Positions 30,045 to 41,335 of a stretch of 64,000 nt of DNA are shown here, in pieces. The notes under the pieces were generated by a model. That model saw only the letters and a program-made list of their open reading frames with translations. It did no database searches and was not told where the DNA came from. Positions within the stretch are counted from its first letter, which is position 1; each line of letters opens with the position of its first letter. Both the position numbers and the translations under genes were made by a program. Origin of the DNA: Kitasatospora sp. SUK 42 (lineage in GTDB: Bacteria; Actinomycetota; Actinomycetes; Streptomycetales; Streptomycetaceae); NCBI RefSeq assembly GCF_015776785.2, contig NZ_LFMD02000002.1, forward strand, positions 1,962,691 through 2,026,690, in the 5' to 3' direction.

Positions 30045-31196
30045 TCACGCTCCCTTCGCCGCCCGGAAGAGGGCGGCTCGCGGGTCGTCGGAGGCGGTGG
30101 CCTCGCGGTACTGCTCCAGGGCGTTCAGCGCGTCGCCGGTGACGTGCTGCGGCACCACGACCTCGACGGTGACGAGGAGGTCGCCACGGGTGCCGTCCTT
30201 GCGGGTGGCGCCCTTGCCGCGGGCACGCATGGTCAGGCCGTTGGCGCTGCCCGGGGGCAGCTTGAGCTTCACGGCCGGACCGTTCAGGGTGGGCACCTCG
30301 ATGGTGCCGCCGAGGGCGGCCTCGGGGAAGGTGACCGGGACGGTCACGGTGAGGTTGTCGCCCTTGCGTCCGAAGACCGGGTGCGGGTCGACGTGCACGG
30401 TGACGTAGAGGTCGCCGGGCTGGCCGCCGCGTTCGCCCTGGGCGCCCTTGCCCTTGAGCCGGATCCGCTGGTCGGCATGGACGCCGGCCGGGATGCGGAC
30501 CTGCATGGTGCGGGCCGAGCTGGCGCGGCCGCTGCCGTGGCAGTCGGTGCACGGGTCGTCGACGATCATGCCCCGGCCGCGGCAGTCCTTGCAGGGCTCG
30601 GAGAGCGCGAAGGCGCCCTGGCCGCGGCTGACGGTGCCGGCCCCGACACAGGTCGGGCAGACCCGCGGGGTGGTGCCGGACTTGGCGCCGGTGCCGTTGC
30701 AGGTGCGGCAGGGGGCCTGGCTGGTCATCCGCAGCGGGACGGTCGCGCCGTCGACCGCCTCCTCGAAGGAGAGCGTCACCTCGGTCTCGACGTCGGCGCC
30801 GCGCCGGGGCTGGGCCTGCCGGGTGCCGCCGCGGTTGAAGAGGCCGCCGAAGACGTCGCCGATCCCGCCGCTGCCGCCGCCCTGGCTGCCGCTGAAGAGG
30901 TCGCCGAAGTCGAAGCTGTAGCTGCCGGTGTTGGGGGCGCCGGTGCGGAAGCCGCCGTTGGCGAAGAGGCTGCGGGCCTCGTCGTACTCCTTGCGGCGCT
31001 TCTCGTCGGAGAGGACGTCGTACGCCTCGGAGATGTCCTTGAAGCGCTCCTCGGCCTTGGCGTCGCCCTTGTTCGCGTCGGGGTGGAACTCGCGCGCCAA
31101 CTTGCGGTAGGTCTTCTTGATCTCGGTGGCGGTGGCGTCCTTGGGCACGCCGAGGACCTTGTAGTAGTCCTTCTCCACGTAGTCCTTGCCACTCAT
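30045..31196 (-). CDS. dnaJ: Molecular chaperone DnaJ
   Basis: A 383-residue Hsp40 co-chaperone that stimulates DnaK ATPase. It has an N-terminal J-domain with the HPD motif (LAREFHPDANKGD, about residues 33-45), a Gly/Phe-rich region (about 75-115), and four zinc-finger repeats (CRTCNGTG, CPTCVGAG, CKDCRGRG, CTDCHGSG), followed by the substrate-binding C-terminal domains. The ATG at 31196 has GAGGTG upstream. It is the dnaK-operon copy. About 220 bp with inverted repeats separate it from grpE. Confidence 0.97.
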   Translation of the reverse strand: MSGKDYVEKDYYKVLGVPKDATATEIKKTYRKLAREFHPDANKGDAKAEERFKDISEAYDVLSDEKRRKEYDEARSLFANGGFRTGAPNTGSYSFDFGDLFSGSQGGGSGGIGDVFGGLFNRGGTRQAQPRRGADVETEVTLSFEEAVDGATVPLRMTSQAPCRTCNGTGAKSGTTPRVCPTCVGAGTVSRGQGAFALSEPCKDCRGRGMIVDDPCTDCHGSGRASSARTMQVRIPAGVHADQRIRLKGKGAQGERGGQPGDLYVTVHVDPHPVFGRKGDNLTVTVPVTFPEAALGGTIEVPTLNGPAVKLKLPPGSANGLTMRARGKGATRKDGTRGDLLVTVEVVVPQHVTGDALNALEQYREATASDDPRAALFRAAKGA

Positions 31197-31306
31197 GCGC
31201 CCACCTCGCTCCACCTGGCAGCCGATTCGCGGTACGCGCACCTCTGAATGGTTCGCTCGCTGCGCTCGCTCACGGCTTCCGCCACCTCCCGATGTCCATC
31301 GTCACT

Positions 31307-31347
31307 GCGCTGTCAACAGCGGCCGGAGGGCACGCCGTTGACAGCGC
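31307..31347. repeat. Perfect 11-bp inverted repeat between grpE and dnaJ
   Basis: GCGCTGTCAAC at 31307-31317 and GTTGACAGCGC at 31337-31347 are exact complements. Farther into the grpE 3' end, TGTCAGCTGTC occurs twice (31401-31411, 31418-31428). The structure may be an RNA-processing or partial-termination signal that lowers dnaJ-hspR expression relative to dnaK-grpE, or an internal promoter operator. Confidence 0.7.
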
Positions 31348-31419
31348 GCTGCGGAGCCGGCCGCTCGACTTGCCGGCATACGACTCCGCAGCGCACAGGG
31401 TGTCAGCTGTCACAGGTTG

Positions 31420-32042
31420 TCAGCTGTCCGAGCCACCGTCGGACTTGTCCTCGGCGGACTTCGTGTCGGCGTCCGGGGCGGACGTCGACGGGGTGCCCGG
31501 CTGGGGCTCGGCCACGGCCACCATCGCCGGGCGGATGATCCGCTCGCCGATGCGGTAGCCGGGCTGGAGGATCTGCACGCAGGTGTCCTCGGTGACGTCC
31601 GAGGAGTAGCTGTGCATCAGCGCCTCGTGCTGGGTCGGGTCGAAGGGCTCGCCCTCCTTGCCGAACTGCTGCAGACCCAGCTTGGCGACGACCGTCTCCA
31701 GGGACTCGGCGACGGACTTGAAGCCGCCCGTCACCTCGCCGTGCTCGCGGGCGCGGCCGATGTCGTCCAGGACCGGGATCAGGGACTCCAGGATGTTGGA
31801 GACCGCGATCTCGCGGACGGTCAGCCGGTCGCGCTCGACCCGCTTGCGGTAGTTCTGGTACTCGGCCTGCAGGCGCTGCAGGTCGCCGGTGCGCTCGGCC
31901 AGCTCGCGCTTGGCGGTGGCGAGCTCGTCGCCCTCCGGGGCGGCCTTGGTGGCACCCGCCGCCGCGGCCTCCTCGGCAGCCTTGACCACGGCCTCCTCGG
32001 CGGCGGAGTCGTCGCCGGGCTTGCCGCCCTGCGGCTTGTCCG

Positions 32043-32046
<4 letters not shown>
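31420..32046 (-). CDS. grpE: Nucleotide exchange factor GrpE
   Basis: A 208-residue DnaK nucleotide-exchange factor. An acidic and Ala-rich start leads into a coiled coil ([40 protein letters not shown]) and the beta domain that contacts DnaK ([20 protein letters not shown]). The C-terminal tail is Ser/Asp rich. Its ATG overlaps the dnaK stop by 4 bases (ATGA), so the two are translationally coupled. Length is normal for actinobacteria. Confidence 0.97.
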
Positions 32047-33896
<1,850 letters not shown>

Positions 33897-33917
33897 CGTA
33901 GATACCTCCACAGGAGA

Positions 33918-33990
33918 GTTGAGCTTTACAGGCTCAAGGATGCACGACTCGGCCGGGAGCGTCAACAGCTATGAGCGCGTGTCGCTCAAG
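33918..33990 (-). promoter_or_regulatory. dnaK promoter with two HAIR operators
   Basis: On the minus strand, TTGACG (33965-33960) and CATCCT (33942-33937) with a 17-nt spacer form the promoter. HAIR-1, GTTGAGC-N7-GCTCAAG at 33918-33938, overlaps the end of the -10 box and the transcription start. HAIR-2, TATGAGC-N7-GCTCAAG at 33970-33990, sits just upstream of the -35. This two-sided arrangement matches HspR repression. The remaining ~230 bp up to the Fe-S gene hold its promoter; TACACT at 34157-34162 is a likely -10 box for it. Confidence 0.9.
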
Positions 33991-34223
33991 TTTGCTGAGC
34001 GGGGTCGCCCGGCGGGCGGGGGAGTGGCGGTCGGCGGGGACCCCGGGGTGTGGCCGCGTGACTGTCGAGTGACTGCCGCCATAGCTTGGGAACCTTCTGG
34101 GGAACTGTTGCCGACCGGTAATGTCCGGGCCGTCGGCCCGGCAAGTTACCGACCAGTACACTCACTCGAAGACCGTAGAACCGCAGAGACTGCTCAACCG
34201 CAAGCCGCAGGAGACGGAGAGCG

Positions 34224-36446
34224 ATGCAACTAGCAGCGATCGTCATCTCGCTGGTCACCTTCGTGATCGGCACCGCGCTCGCCCTCCGTGCGGCGTGGCA
34301 CATCTTCAAGGTGGTGCTGACCGGTGCGCCGGACTCCACCCGCTTCGGGCGGCCCGCCCAGCGGGTGAAGACCCTCGCGACCGAGTTCATCGGCCACACC
34401 CGGATGAACCGCTGGGGGATCGTGGGCGTCGCCCACTGGTTCGTCGCGGTCGGCTTCTTCAGCCTGGTGCTGACCATCGTCAACGCGATGGGCCAGCTCT
34501 TCGACGCCGAGTGGGAACTGCCGATCATCGGCCACTGGATGATCTGGCAGCTCTTCGTCGAGCTGGTCGGCACCCTGACCACGCTGGGCATCGCCACCCT
34601 GATGGTGATCCGGCTGATGAGCCTGCCGTCCAGGTCGGGCCGCAAGTCCCGGTTCGCCGGCTCGATCGCCTGGCAGGCCTTCTACGTCGAGTACACGATC
34701 CTCGGCATCGGCCTGTGCATCCTGATGCTCCGCGCGCTCGAAGGCGCCCTGGCCGGCGTCGACTCGTACGGCCCGGAGCACCTGGTCTCGTACCCGATCG
34801 TCTCCGCGCTGAGCGGGCTGTCGCACGGCACGCTGGAGAACCTGGTCTACCTGTTCGCGATGCTGAAGATCTGCATCTCGTTCGCGTGGGCGATCACCAT
34901 CGGCCTCAACCCCTCGATGGGCGTGGCCTGGCACCGCTTCCTCGGCTTCTTCAACATCTACTTCAAGCGCGAGGAGGACGGCGGCACCGCGCTCGGCGGG
35001 CTCCGTCCGATGACCAGCAACGGTCAGCCGATCGACTTCGAGGACCCGGCCGACGACGCCGTCTTCGGCGTCTCCCAGGTCGAGCACTTCTCCTGGAAGG
35101 GCATCCTCGACTTCTCCACCTGCACCGAGTGCGGCCGCTGCCAGTCGCAGTGCCCGGCCTGGAACACCGGCAAGCCGCTCTCGCCGAAGCTGCTGATCAT
35201 GAGCCTGCGCGAGCACGCCTACGGCAAGGCGCCGTACCTGCTGGCCGGCGGCGGCAAGGACGCGGAGGGCAACGAGAAGGCCACCGCCGAGCAGCTCCAG
35301 GACGTCCCGGCGGCCGCCCTGGCCGAGGCCGAGCGCCCGCTGATCGGCACCGCCGCGGAGAACGGCGTCATCGACCCGGACGTGCTGTGGTCCTGCACCA
35401 CCTGCGGCGCCTGCGTCGAGCAGTGCCCGGTGGACATCGAGCACGTCGACCACATCGTCGACATGCGCCGCTACCAGGTGATGATCGAGAGCAACTTCCC
35501 GACCGAGGCCGGGACGATGCTCAAGAACCTGGAGAACAAGGGCAACCCGTGGGGCATGGCCACCAAGGCCCGCCTGGACTGGGTCAAGGAGCTCAAGAAG
35601 GAGACCGGCATCGAGGTGCCGGTGATCGGAGAGGACATCGACCCCGCCGAGGTCGAGTACCTCTACTGGGTCGGCTGCGCCGGCGCCCTGGAGGACCGCG
35701 CCAAGAAGACCACCAAGGCCTTCGCCGAGCTGCTGCACACCGCGGGCGTCAAGTTCGCGATCCTCGGCAAGGAGGAGACCTGCACCGGTGACTCCCCGCG
35801 CCGCCTGGGCAACGAGTTCCTCTTCCAGATGCTCGGCGCGCAGAACGTCGAGACGCTGAACGCCGCGCTGGAGGACGCCCCGACCAAGCGGATCGTCGCC
35901 ACCTGCCCGCACTGCTTCAACACCCTCGCCAACGAGTACCCGCAGCTGGGCGGCCACTTCGAGGTCATCCACCACACCCAGCTGCTGCAGCACCTGATCG
36001 ACGAGGGCAAGCTCGTCCCGGTCAACCCGGTCGAGGGCCTGATCACCTACCACGACCCCTGCTACCTGGGCCGCCACAACAAGGTCTACAGCCCGCCGCG
36101 CGAGATCATGGACAAGGTCCCGGGCCTGCGCCAGCAGGAGATGCACCGCCACAAGGAGCGCGGCTTCTGCTGCGGCGCCGGCGGCGCCCGGATGTGGATG
36201 GAGGAGCGCATCGGCAAGCGGATCAACACCGAGCGCGTGGACGAGGCGCTGTCGCTCAACCCGGACATCGTCTCCACCGCCTGCCCGTTCTGCCTGGTGA
36301 TGCTCTCCGACTCGGTCAACGGGAAGAAGAACGAGGGCGCGGCCAAGGAGCACCTGAAGGTGGTCGACGTGGCCCAGCTGCTGCTCGACTCGGTCAAGGC
36401 GACCCCGCCGGCCGGGACCGAGGAGCCTGCGACGGTGGACGCGTAG
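34224..36446 (+). CDS. Membrane Fe-S oxidoreductase with CCG domains
   Basis: A 740-residue protein, essential-type in mycobacteria. Residues 1-240 hold about five membrane helices of the NarI-like kind (ending near [18 protein letters not shown]). Two 4Fe-4S binding clusters follow ([12 protein letters not shown] and [12 protein letters not shown]), then two CCG (cysteine-rich, heterodisulphide-reductase-like) domains with [34 protein letters not shown]. It probably passes electrons between quinones and an unknown cytosolic partner. The ATG at 34224 has GGAGACGGAGAG as ribosome site. It is divergent from dnaK. Confidence 0.9.
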   Translation: MQLAAIVISLVTFVIGTALALRAAWHIFKVVLTGAPDSTRFGRPAQRVKTLATEFIGHTRMNRWGIVGVAHWFVAVGFFSLVLTIVNAMGQLFDAEWELPIIGHWMIWQLFVELVGTLTTLGIATLMVIRLMSLPSRSGRKSRFAGSIAWQAFYVEYTILGIGLCILMLRALEGALAGVDSYGPEHLVSYPIVSALSGLSHGTLENLVYLFAMLKICISFAWAITIGLNPSMGVAWHRFLGFFNIYFKREEDGGTALGGLRPMTSNGQPIDFEDPADDAVFGVSQVEHFSWKGILDFSTCTECGRCQSQCPAWNTGKPLSPKLLIMSLREHAYGKAPYLLAGGGKDAEGNEKATAEQLQDVPAAALAEAERPLIGTAAENGVIDPDVLWSCTTCGACVEQCPVDIEHVDHIVDMRRYQVMIESNFPTEAGTMLKNLENKGNPWGMATKARLDWVKELKKETGIEVPVIGEDIDPAEVEYLYWVGCAGALEDRAKKTTKAFAELLHTAGVKFAILGKEETCTGDSPRRLGNEFLFQMLGAQNVETLNAALEDAPTKRIVATCPHCFNTLANEYPQLGGHFEVIHHTQLLQHLIDEGKLVPVNPVEGLITYHDPCYLGRHNKVYSPPREIMDKVPGLRQQEMHRHKERGFCCGAGGARMWMEERIGKRINTERVDEALSLNPDIVSTACPFCLVMLSDSVNGKKNEGAAKEHLKVVDVAQLLLDSVKATPPAGTEEPATVDA

Positions 36447-36476
36447 CGACCGCTGTTCGACAGTTCTGCTACAACT

Positions 36477-36519
36477 GCCCGGCCCGGTGAGCGCCGCCAA
36501 CGCGCCCACCGGGCCGGGC
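36477..36519 (+). terminator. Terminator after Fe-S oxidoreductase
   Basis: A 13-bp perfect stem, GCCCGGCCCGGTG at 36477-36489 with 36507-36519, followed by TTT. It explains most of the 288-bp gap before the nucleotidyltransferase. Confidence 0.85.
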
Positions 36520-36734
36520 TTTCGGCGCTCCGGCCGACACCGGGTGGGCCGGCGGGTGGACGGCGGGTGACGCCAATCGCACAGCCTCCGGACGGGCATT
36601 CGGTCGGAAGGAAATACAGTAGGCGCCAGGCCGGCTGCGATCCGGTCGACCCGTTCCGGACGGGTCCAGACCACCGACGGAGGTATCGGCCCGCCGGGCC
36701 GGGCCGCAGAGACACAAGGGGAACAGCGCAGACC

Positions 36735-37883
36735 ATGACCGAGGCGATCATGCTGGTCGGTGGTAAGGGCACGCGACTGCGTCCGCTGACCACCCACACC
36801 CCCAAGCCGATGCTGCCGGTGGCAGGCGTCCCGTTCATCGCGCACCAGCTGGCCCGTGCGGCCGCCGCCGGGGTCACCCGCGTCGTGCTGGCCACCTCCT
36901 ACCTGGCCGAGGTGTTCGAGGACCACTTCCAGGACGGGACCCCGTACGGCATCGAGCTGGTCTACCTGACCGAGCGCGAGCCGCTGGGCACCGGCGGAGC
37001 CATCCGCAACGCCGCCACCGGACTGACCTGCGGCCCCGACGAGCCGGTCCTCGTCTTCAACGGCGACATCCTCTCCGGCGTCGACATCGCCGCCCTGCGC
37101 GACGGCCACGTGGCCGCCGGGGCCGACGTCACCCTGCACCTCACCCGGGTGGAGGACCCGCGCGCCTTCGGCCTCGTCCCGACCGACGCGAACGGCCGGG
37201 TGCTGGAGTTCCTGGAGAAGCCGGAGACCCCGGAGCAGATCGTCACCGACCAGATCAACGCCGGCTGCTACGTCTTCACCCGCTCCGTGATCGACCGCAT
37301 CCCGACCGGCCGGGAGGTGTCCGTCGAGCGCGAGACCTTCCCCGAGCTGCTGGCCACCGGCGCCCTGCTGCGCGGCGTCGTCGACACCTCGTACTGGCTG
37401 GACCTCGGCACCCCGGCCGCCTTCGTCCGCGGCTCGGCCGACCTCGTGCTCGGCAAGGTCGACTCCCCGGCCGTCCCTGGCCCGACCGGCGACGCCCTGC
37501 TGCTGCCCGGTGCCACCGTCCACCCGGGCGCGGTGCTCAGCGGCGGCACCGTGGTCTCCGAGGACGCGGTGGTCGAGGCCGGTGCGATCGTCGAGGGCAG
37601 CGTGATCCTGCCCGGCGCGGTGATCGGCCCGGACACCCTGGTCAAGGACTCGATCGTGGGCGCCTACGCCACCGTCGGCGACCGCTCGGCGCTGGACGGC
37701 GCGGTGATCGGCGACGGCGCGATCGTGGAGTCCGACAACGAGCTGCCCAGCGGCATCCGGATCGCCTGCGGCACCCTGCTGCCGGTCGGTGCCGTGCGCA
37801 CCTCGGCCGGCCCGGGCGGCTGCCCGGCCGGCACCGCGGCGGCCGCGGCCGTACACGGACCGTCCGTCACCGCACAGCGGTAG
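36735..37883 (+). CDS. NDP-sugar pyrophosphorylase (mannose-1-phosphate guanylyltransferase-like)
   Basis: A 382-residue nucleotidyltransferase. The N-terminal signature is MLVGGKGTRLRPLTTHTPKP (residues 6-25), with VLVFNGDILSG contributing the metal-binding aspartate and LGTGGAIRNA a substrate contact. Residues ~250-360 have hexapeptide left-handed-beta-helix repeats (GATVHPGAVLSGGTVVSEDA). It makes a GDP- or other NDP-sugar for cell-wall or glycan synthesis. The C-terminus has an Ala/Gly-rich extension. The ATG at 36735 fits family length; no strong ribosome site (AGGGG 15 nt upstream). Confidence 0.85.
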   Translation: MTEAIMLVGGKGTRLRPLTTHTPKPMLPVAGVPFIAHQLARAAAAGVTRVVLATSYLAEVFEDHFQDGTPYGIELVYLTEREPLGTGGAIRNAATGLTCGPDEPVLVFNGDILSGVDIAALRDGHVAAGADVTLHLTRVEDPRAFGLVPTDANGRVLEFLEKPETPEQIVTDQINAGCYVFTRSVIDRIPTGREVSVERETFPELLATGALLRGVVDTSYWLDLGTPAAFVRGSADLVLGKVDSPAVPGPTGDALLLPGATVHPGAVLSGGTVVSEDAVVEAGAIVEGSVILPGAVIGPDTLVKDSIVGAYATVGDRSALDGAVIGDGAIVESDNELPSGIRIACGTLLPVGAVRTSAGPGGCPAGTAAAAAVHGPSVTAQR

Positions 37884-38002
37884 CGGCTTCCGGGGGCGTC
37901 CGACGGCGGCTTTTCGGACCCGTTCGTCTCAGGCTCGCTGCAAACCGGCCCCGGCTCCGTCCGGGGCCGACGCGCGCTGGGCCGGACGGGTACCTTCGGA
38001 GC

Positions 38003-39010
38003 GTGGCTGGTAATCGATACGACAGCGGTCAGGGCGCCGACCGCCCGCGGGGCGGGTGGCCGGGTCCTCCGCCGCCGGCGGGGGCGCCCGGGGGGCACGG
38101 GCGGACGGACGGGCCGGAGTACTTCACGGCCCCGCACCCGACGGCGGGCGGTCCGGCCGGGGGTCCGGGCGGCACGGCGGGCGACGGGTACGACCACGGC
38201 GACCCGTACGCGGCGGACCGGCCCGGCAACACCCGGGCGTTCCCGACCGGCGACCCGTACGGGCAGGACCACGGCTACTACGGCCGGCAGCCCCGCTACC
38301 ACGACGACGGGGGCTACGGGCAGCAGCCGCCGTACGGGCAGGAACAGCAGCCGCCGTACGGGCACGACCAGCAGCCGCCCTACGGCCAGGAGGCCCAGCC
38401 GCCGTACGGCCAGGACAACGTCACCGTCTACCGGGCCGGGGGCCAGTCCTCCCCGCACGCCGCCGGGCCCCGACCGCAGTGGCGCGAGCTGTTCGTCGGC
38501 ATCTTCCGCAGCCCCGCCGCGACCTTCGACCGCACCCGGGACCACCAGGTGTGGCTGCCCGCGCTCACCGTCTCGATGCTGTACGGCGTGCTCGCGGTGC
38601 TCGGCATAGGCCTGACCCACGACGACATCGTCAACTCGACCTTCAGCGTGGCGCTGACCGGCCTGGTCGCCGCCGCCATCGGCTTCACCCTGGCCGGCGG
38701 GATCTTCGGCGCGGTCACCTACGCGCTGGCCCGCCAGCTCGGCGGCGACGGCCCCTGGAAGTCGACCGTCGGCCTGGCCGCGCTGATCGGCTGGCTGACC
38801 GACGCGCCCCGGCTGCTGCTCGACCTGGTGCTGCCCTCCGGCAGCGCGGTGGTGCAGCTCGTCGGCTGGGCCACCTGGATGCTCTGCGCGTACCTGCTGA
38901 CCGTCATGGTCCGGCGGGTGCACGACCTGCCCTGGGGCAAGGCCGCGGCCGCCTCGGCGCTGCAACTGGTCGCGCTGCTGGTGCTGATCAAGCTGCCGAC
39001 ACTGGGCTGA
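38003..39010 (+). CDS. Yip1-domain membrane protein with Tyr/Gln/Pro-rich repeats
   Basis: A 335-residue protein. The first 145 residues are Gly/Pro/Tyr/Gln-rich, with four imperfect copies of a PPYGQ-type repeat (about residues 108-135). The C-terminal half (about 165-335) has five membrane helices of the Yip1 family (VSMLYGVLAVLGIGLTHDD, then GLVAAAIGFTLAGGIFGAVT). The start is GTG 38003, 6 nt after the -10 box TACCTT (37991-37996), so the mRNA is probably leaderless. Function is unknown; disordered repeats may aid condensate- or wall-associated roles. Confidence 0.8.
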   Translation: MAGNRYDSGQGADRPRGGWPGPPPPAGAPGGHGRTDGPEYFTAPHPTAGGPAGGPGGTAGDGYDHGDPYAADRPGNTRAFPTGDPYGQDHGYYGRQPRYHDDGGYGQQPPYGQEQQPPYGHDQQPPYGQEAQPPYGQDNVTVYRAGGQSSPHAAGPRPQWRELFVGIFRSPAATFDRTRDHQVWLPALTVSMLYGVLAVLGIGLTHDDIVNSTFSVALTGLVAAAIGFTLAGGIFGAVTYALARQLGGDGPWKSTVGLAALIGWLTDAPRLLLDLVLPSGSAVVQLVGWATWMLCAYLLTVMVRRVHDLPWGKAAAASALQLVALLVLIKLPTLG

Positions 39011-39097
39011 GGGGCGACGGGCAGAATGGGGGCGGGTCCGGGCGGTGCGCCGCCGGGCCCGCCCACCCTCGTCCGCCCAGATGCACCGGAGCCAGGC

Positions 39098-39988
39098 ATG
39101 ACCCTTCCCACCACCCACGTCAGCTTCCCGGCCGGGGCGGTGACCGGCGAGTCTCCGGTGCTCGCGGTGCACCCGCTGGCCGACGGCCGGTACGCCGTGG
39201 TGACCGAGGCCACGCCGTTCCACCCGCTCGACCACACCTGGCCCGACCAGCCGGCCGACCTCGGCACCCTCACCGTCGACGGCACCGAGCTGGCCGTGGT
39301 GGACTGCCTCACCGGCGCGGTCGGCCCGGAGGGCGGCGCGCCGCTGGCCGGCGCCGAGATCCCGGTCCGGCGCGGGGACGAGGAGTGGTCCTGGCTGGTC
39401 CTGCACGTCCTCGACACCGACCCCGGCGACCTCGTCGGCCGCACCGCCGTCCTGGCCGTCGACACCGAGCGCCGGGCCGCCCTCAGCGCCTCGCACAGCG
39501 GCTGCCACCTGCTCGCGCTCGCCCTCAACGCCGCGCTCGCCCCGCGCTGGCGCAAGGACCCGGGCCGCTCGGACGCCTTCGGCAACCCCGACTTCGACAG
39601 CCTCGCCATGGCGAGCTCGGTGATGGACACCGAGGCCAGCACGGACACCTACCGGCTGGGCAAGTCGCTCAAGAAGAAGGGCTTCACGGTGGACGCCACC
39701 GAGGAGTTCCCCGCCCTCGCCGACGCCCTGCCCGCCCTCACCGAGGCCGTCAACGCGCGGCTCGCCGCCTGGGTCGCGGCCGACGCCCCGGTCCGCATCG
39801 AGGTGCCCGGCCCCGAGCTCACCGCCCGCCGCGAGTGGCACTGCGAGCTTCCCGAGGGCGGCGCGCGGATCTCCTGCGGCGGCACCCACCTGCACCACCT
39901 CGGCGAGCTCGCCGAACTGCGCGCCGAGCTGCGGCTGTCCGAGGACGGCACCGAGCTGGTCGCGGTCACCAGCCCCGAGCGGGCCTGA
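39098..39988 (+). CDS. AlaX-like metal-dependent hydrolase (alanyl-tRNA editing fold)
   Basis: A 296-residue protein related to the second additional domain of threonyl/alanyl-tRNA synthetases. The zinc-binding pattern is present as SHSGCHLLALAL (HxxxH) and ISCGGTHLHHLGEL (CxxxH), so trans-editing of mischarged tRNA is possible. An N-terminal beta domain precedes it. I prefer the ATG at 39098, preceded by GGAG at 39088-39091; the in-frame ATG at 39026 would add a Pro/Gly-rich extension. It ends before a strong bidirectional terminator. Confidence 0.75.
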   Translation: MTLPTTHVSFPAGAVTGESPVLAVHPLADGRYAVVTEATPFHPLDHTWPDQPADLGTLTVDGTELAVVDCLTGAVGPEGGAPLAGAEIPVRRGDEEWSWLVLHVLDTDPGDLVGRTAVLAVDTERRAALSASHSGCHLLALALNAALAPRWRKDPGRSDAFGNPDFDSLAMASSVMDTEASTDTYRLGKSLKKKGFTVDATEEFPALADALPALTEAVNARLAAWVAADAPVRIEVPGPELTARREWHCELPEGGARISCGGTHLHHLGELAELRAELRLSEDGTELVAVTSPERA

Positions 39989-39996
39989 CAACGCCG

Positions 39997-40033
39997 CGGG
40001 CGGCCACCCCTCGCGGTGAGGGGTGGCCGCCCG
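39997..40033. terminator. Bidirectional terminator between AlaX-like gene and dcd
   Basis: A perfect 16-bp stem, CGGGCGGCCACCCCTC at 39997-40012 with 40018-40033, and a 5-nt loop. It lies between two convergent genes. Confidence 0.9.
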
Positions 40034-40061
40034 TCGTGCGTGCGCTCCGTGGGCCCTGCGG

Positions 40062-40637
40062 TCAGACCTTGGTGCGGTGGAAGTTCAGGTACGAGCGGGA
40101 CGGCGTCGGGCCGCGCTGGCCCTGGTAGCGCGAGCCGTAGCGCTCGGAGCCGTACGGGTGCTCCGACGGCGAGGACAGCCGGAACAGGCAGAGCTGCCCG
40201 ATCTTCATCCCCGGGTACAGCTTGATCGGCAGCGTCGCGACGTTCGACAGCTCCAGCGTCACGTGGCCGCTGAAGCCGGGGTCGATGAAGCCGGCCGTGG
40301 AGTGGGTGAGCAGGCCCAGGCGGCCCAGGCTCGACTTGCCCTCCAGCCGGGAGGCCACGTCCTCGGGCAGCGTGATGACCTCGTACGTCGAGGCCAGCAC
40401 GAACTCGCCGGGGTGCAGGATGAACGCCTCGTCGCCCTCCGGCTCGACCAGCCGGGTCAGGTCCGGCTGCTCCTCGGAGGGGTCGATGTGCGGGTACTTG
40501 TGGTTCTCGAACACGCGGAAGAAGCGGTCGAGGCGCACGTCGATACTCGACGGCTGGATCATCGCTGGGTCGAACGGGTCGATGGAGACCCGGCCCAGGT
40601 CGATTTCGGTCCGGATGTCCTTGTCAGAGAGCAGCAC
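40062..40637 (-). CDS. dcd: dCTP deaminase
   Basis: A 191-residue homotrimeric enzyme that deaminates dCTP to dUTP, feeding thymidylate synthesis. Motifs are [20 protein letters not shown] (residues ~27-46), [20 protein letters not shown] (about 109-128, active site) and [12 protein letters not shown]. The start is GTG 40637; TAACCT on the minus strand lies 7 nt upstream, indicating a leaderless transcript. Length is normal. A terminator separates it from the zinc-ribbon gene that precedes it on the same strand. Confidence 0.96.
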   Translation of the reverse strand: MLLSDKDIRTEIDLGRVSIDPFDPAMIQPSSIDVRLDRFFRVFENHKYPHIDPSEEQPDLTRLVEPEGDEAFILHPGEFVLASTYEVITLPEDVASRLEGKSSLGRLGLLTHSTAGFIDPGFSGHVTLELSNVATLPIKLYPGMKIGQLCLFRLSSPSEHPYGSERYGSRYQGQRGPTPSRSYLNFHRTKV

Positions 40638-40659
40638 GCCTTCGAGGTTACGTGCACGA

Positions 40660-40691
40660 CGGGGCCCCGGACGAATCCGCCCGGGGCCCCG
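40660..40691 (-). terminator. Terminator after the zinc-ribbon gene
   Basis: A perfect 11-bp stem, CGGGGCCCCGG at 40660-40670 with 40681-40691. It lies downstream of the minus-strand zinc-ribbon gene and immediately upstream of the dcd promoter. Confidence 0.8.
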
Positions 40692-40709
40692 CCCTCCTTC
40701 CGTCGGCCG

Positions 40710-40931
40710 TCAGGCCAGGAACTCCGCGGCCTCCAACCGCATCGCCCGCGCCAGTTGCGGCCCGGACAGCTCCTGCACGTCGGCCAGCACCGAGCTCCGG
40801 AGCCGTCCACACTGCGGACAGCGGATCAACCGCCCGGGCCCGAGCCGCCCGGGACCGAGGTTCTGCATCGGGAACGTGGTGGTGCTGAACAGGTGCCCCT
40901 CGGCACAACGAACGACGGCGCGCTGCTCCAT
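40710..40931 (-). CDS. Small zinc-ribbon protein
   Basis: A 73-residue protein with metal-ligand candidates CxxxH (RCAEGHLFS) and CxxC (IRCPQCGRLRSS), likely one zinc ribbon. A short helical tail follows (LARAMRLEAAEFLA). The function is unknown; small ribbons of this kind are widespread in streptomycetes. ATG 40931 follows AAGGGG; an in-frame ATG at 40964 would add 11 residues. Confidence 0.65.
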   Translation of the reverse strand: MEQRAVVRCAEGHLFSTTTFPMQNLGPGRLGPGRLIRCPQCGRLRSSVLADVQELSGPQLARAMRLEAAEFLA

Positions 40932-41167
40932 CGATCCCCTTCCCATCCCTAACCCAGTACTCACCCGTACTCATCGCGCCCCGGCGGCCAGGCCCCGGGA
41001 CAGCGACACATTAGGGGATGTTCCGGACATTCCTCACCGTGGCTCGCCGCCCCGCCCCCACTCCACCGGAGCACTCGCACGCGGCCCACACAGTACGCCC
41101 CCCACCCACCCCCACCCCGCTCCACCACGTCCCGGCATCACCTGTGCAACCACAGTCGCGGATGGGG

Positions 41168-41173
41168 TACAGT
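41168..41173 (+). promoter_or_regulatory. -10 box for tRNA-Gly
   Basis: TACAGT lies 36 nt before the mature 5' end of the tRNA. No clear consensus -35 was found 16-18 nt upstream. The rest of the 40932-41208 gap shows no gene. Confidence 0.5.
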
Positions 41174-41208
41174 GAAACCGGATCGAGCGGTTTCTGACTG
41201 CTCATCAA

Positions 41209-41282
41209 GCGGGCGTAGTTTAATGGTAGAACATGAGCTTCCCAAGCTTAGAGCGCGAGTTCGATTCTCGTCGCCCGCTCCA
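41209..41282 (+). tRNA. tRNA-Gly (anticodon CCC)
   Basis: A complete cloverleaf can be read. Acceptor stem GCGGGCG/CGCCCGC, D-arm with AATGGTAG loop, anticodon stem TGAGC/GCTTA with loop TTCCCAA (anticodon CCC), and T-arm GCGAG-TTCGATT-CTCGT. The discriminator base is T, and CCA is encoded at 41280-41282. A terminator follows after 5 nt. The gene is followed directly by a possible defence locus, and tRNA genes are common integration sites. Confidence 0.95.
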
Positions 41283-41287
41283 GTGGT

Positions 41288-41319
41288 AAAAGCCGCAGGT
41301 CATCTGACCTGCGGCTTTT
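41288..41319. terminator. Bidirectional terminator of tRNA-Gly and the ATPase gene
   Basis: A 13-bp stem, AAAAGCCGCAGGT at 41288-41300 with 41307-41319, followed by a run of T (41315-41321). With A and T tracts on the two sides it can work in both directions. Confidence 0.9.
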
Positions 41320-41335
41320 TTGTTGTCCGGACCGG

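Noticed and set aside
33984..33999. A third HAIR element at dnaK (GCTCAAG followed by CTGAGC)
   Set aside because: The half-sites are in the wrong order and only a few bases apart, unlike the N7 HAIR form.
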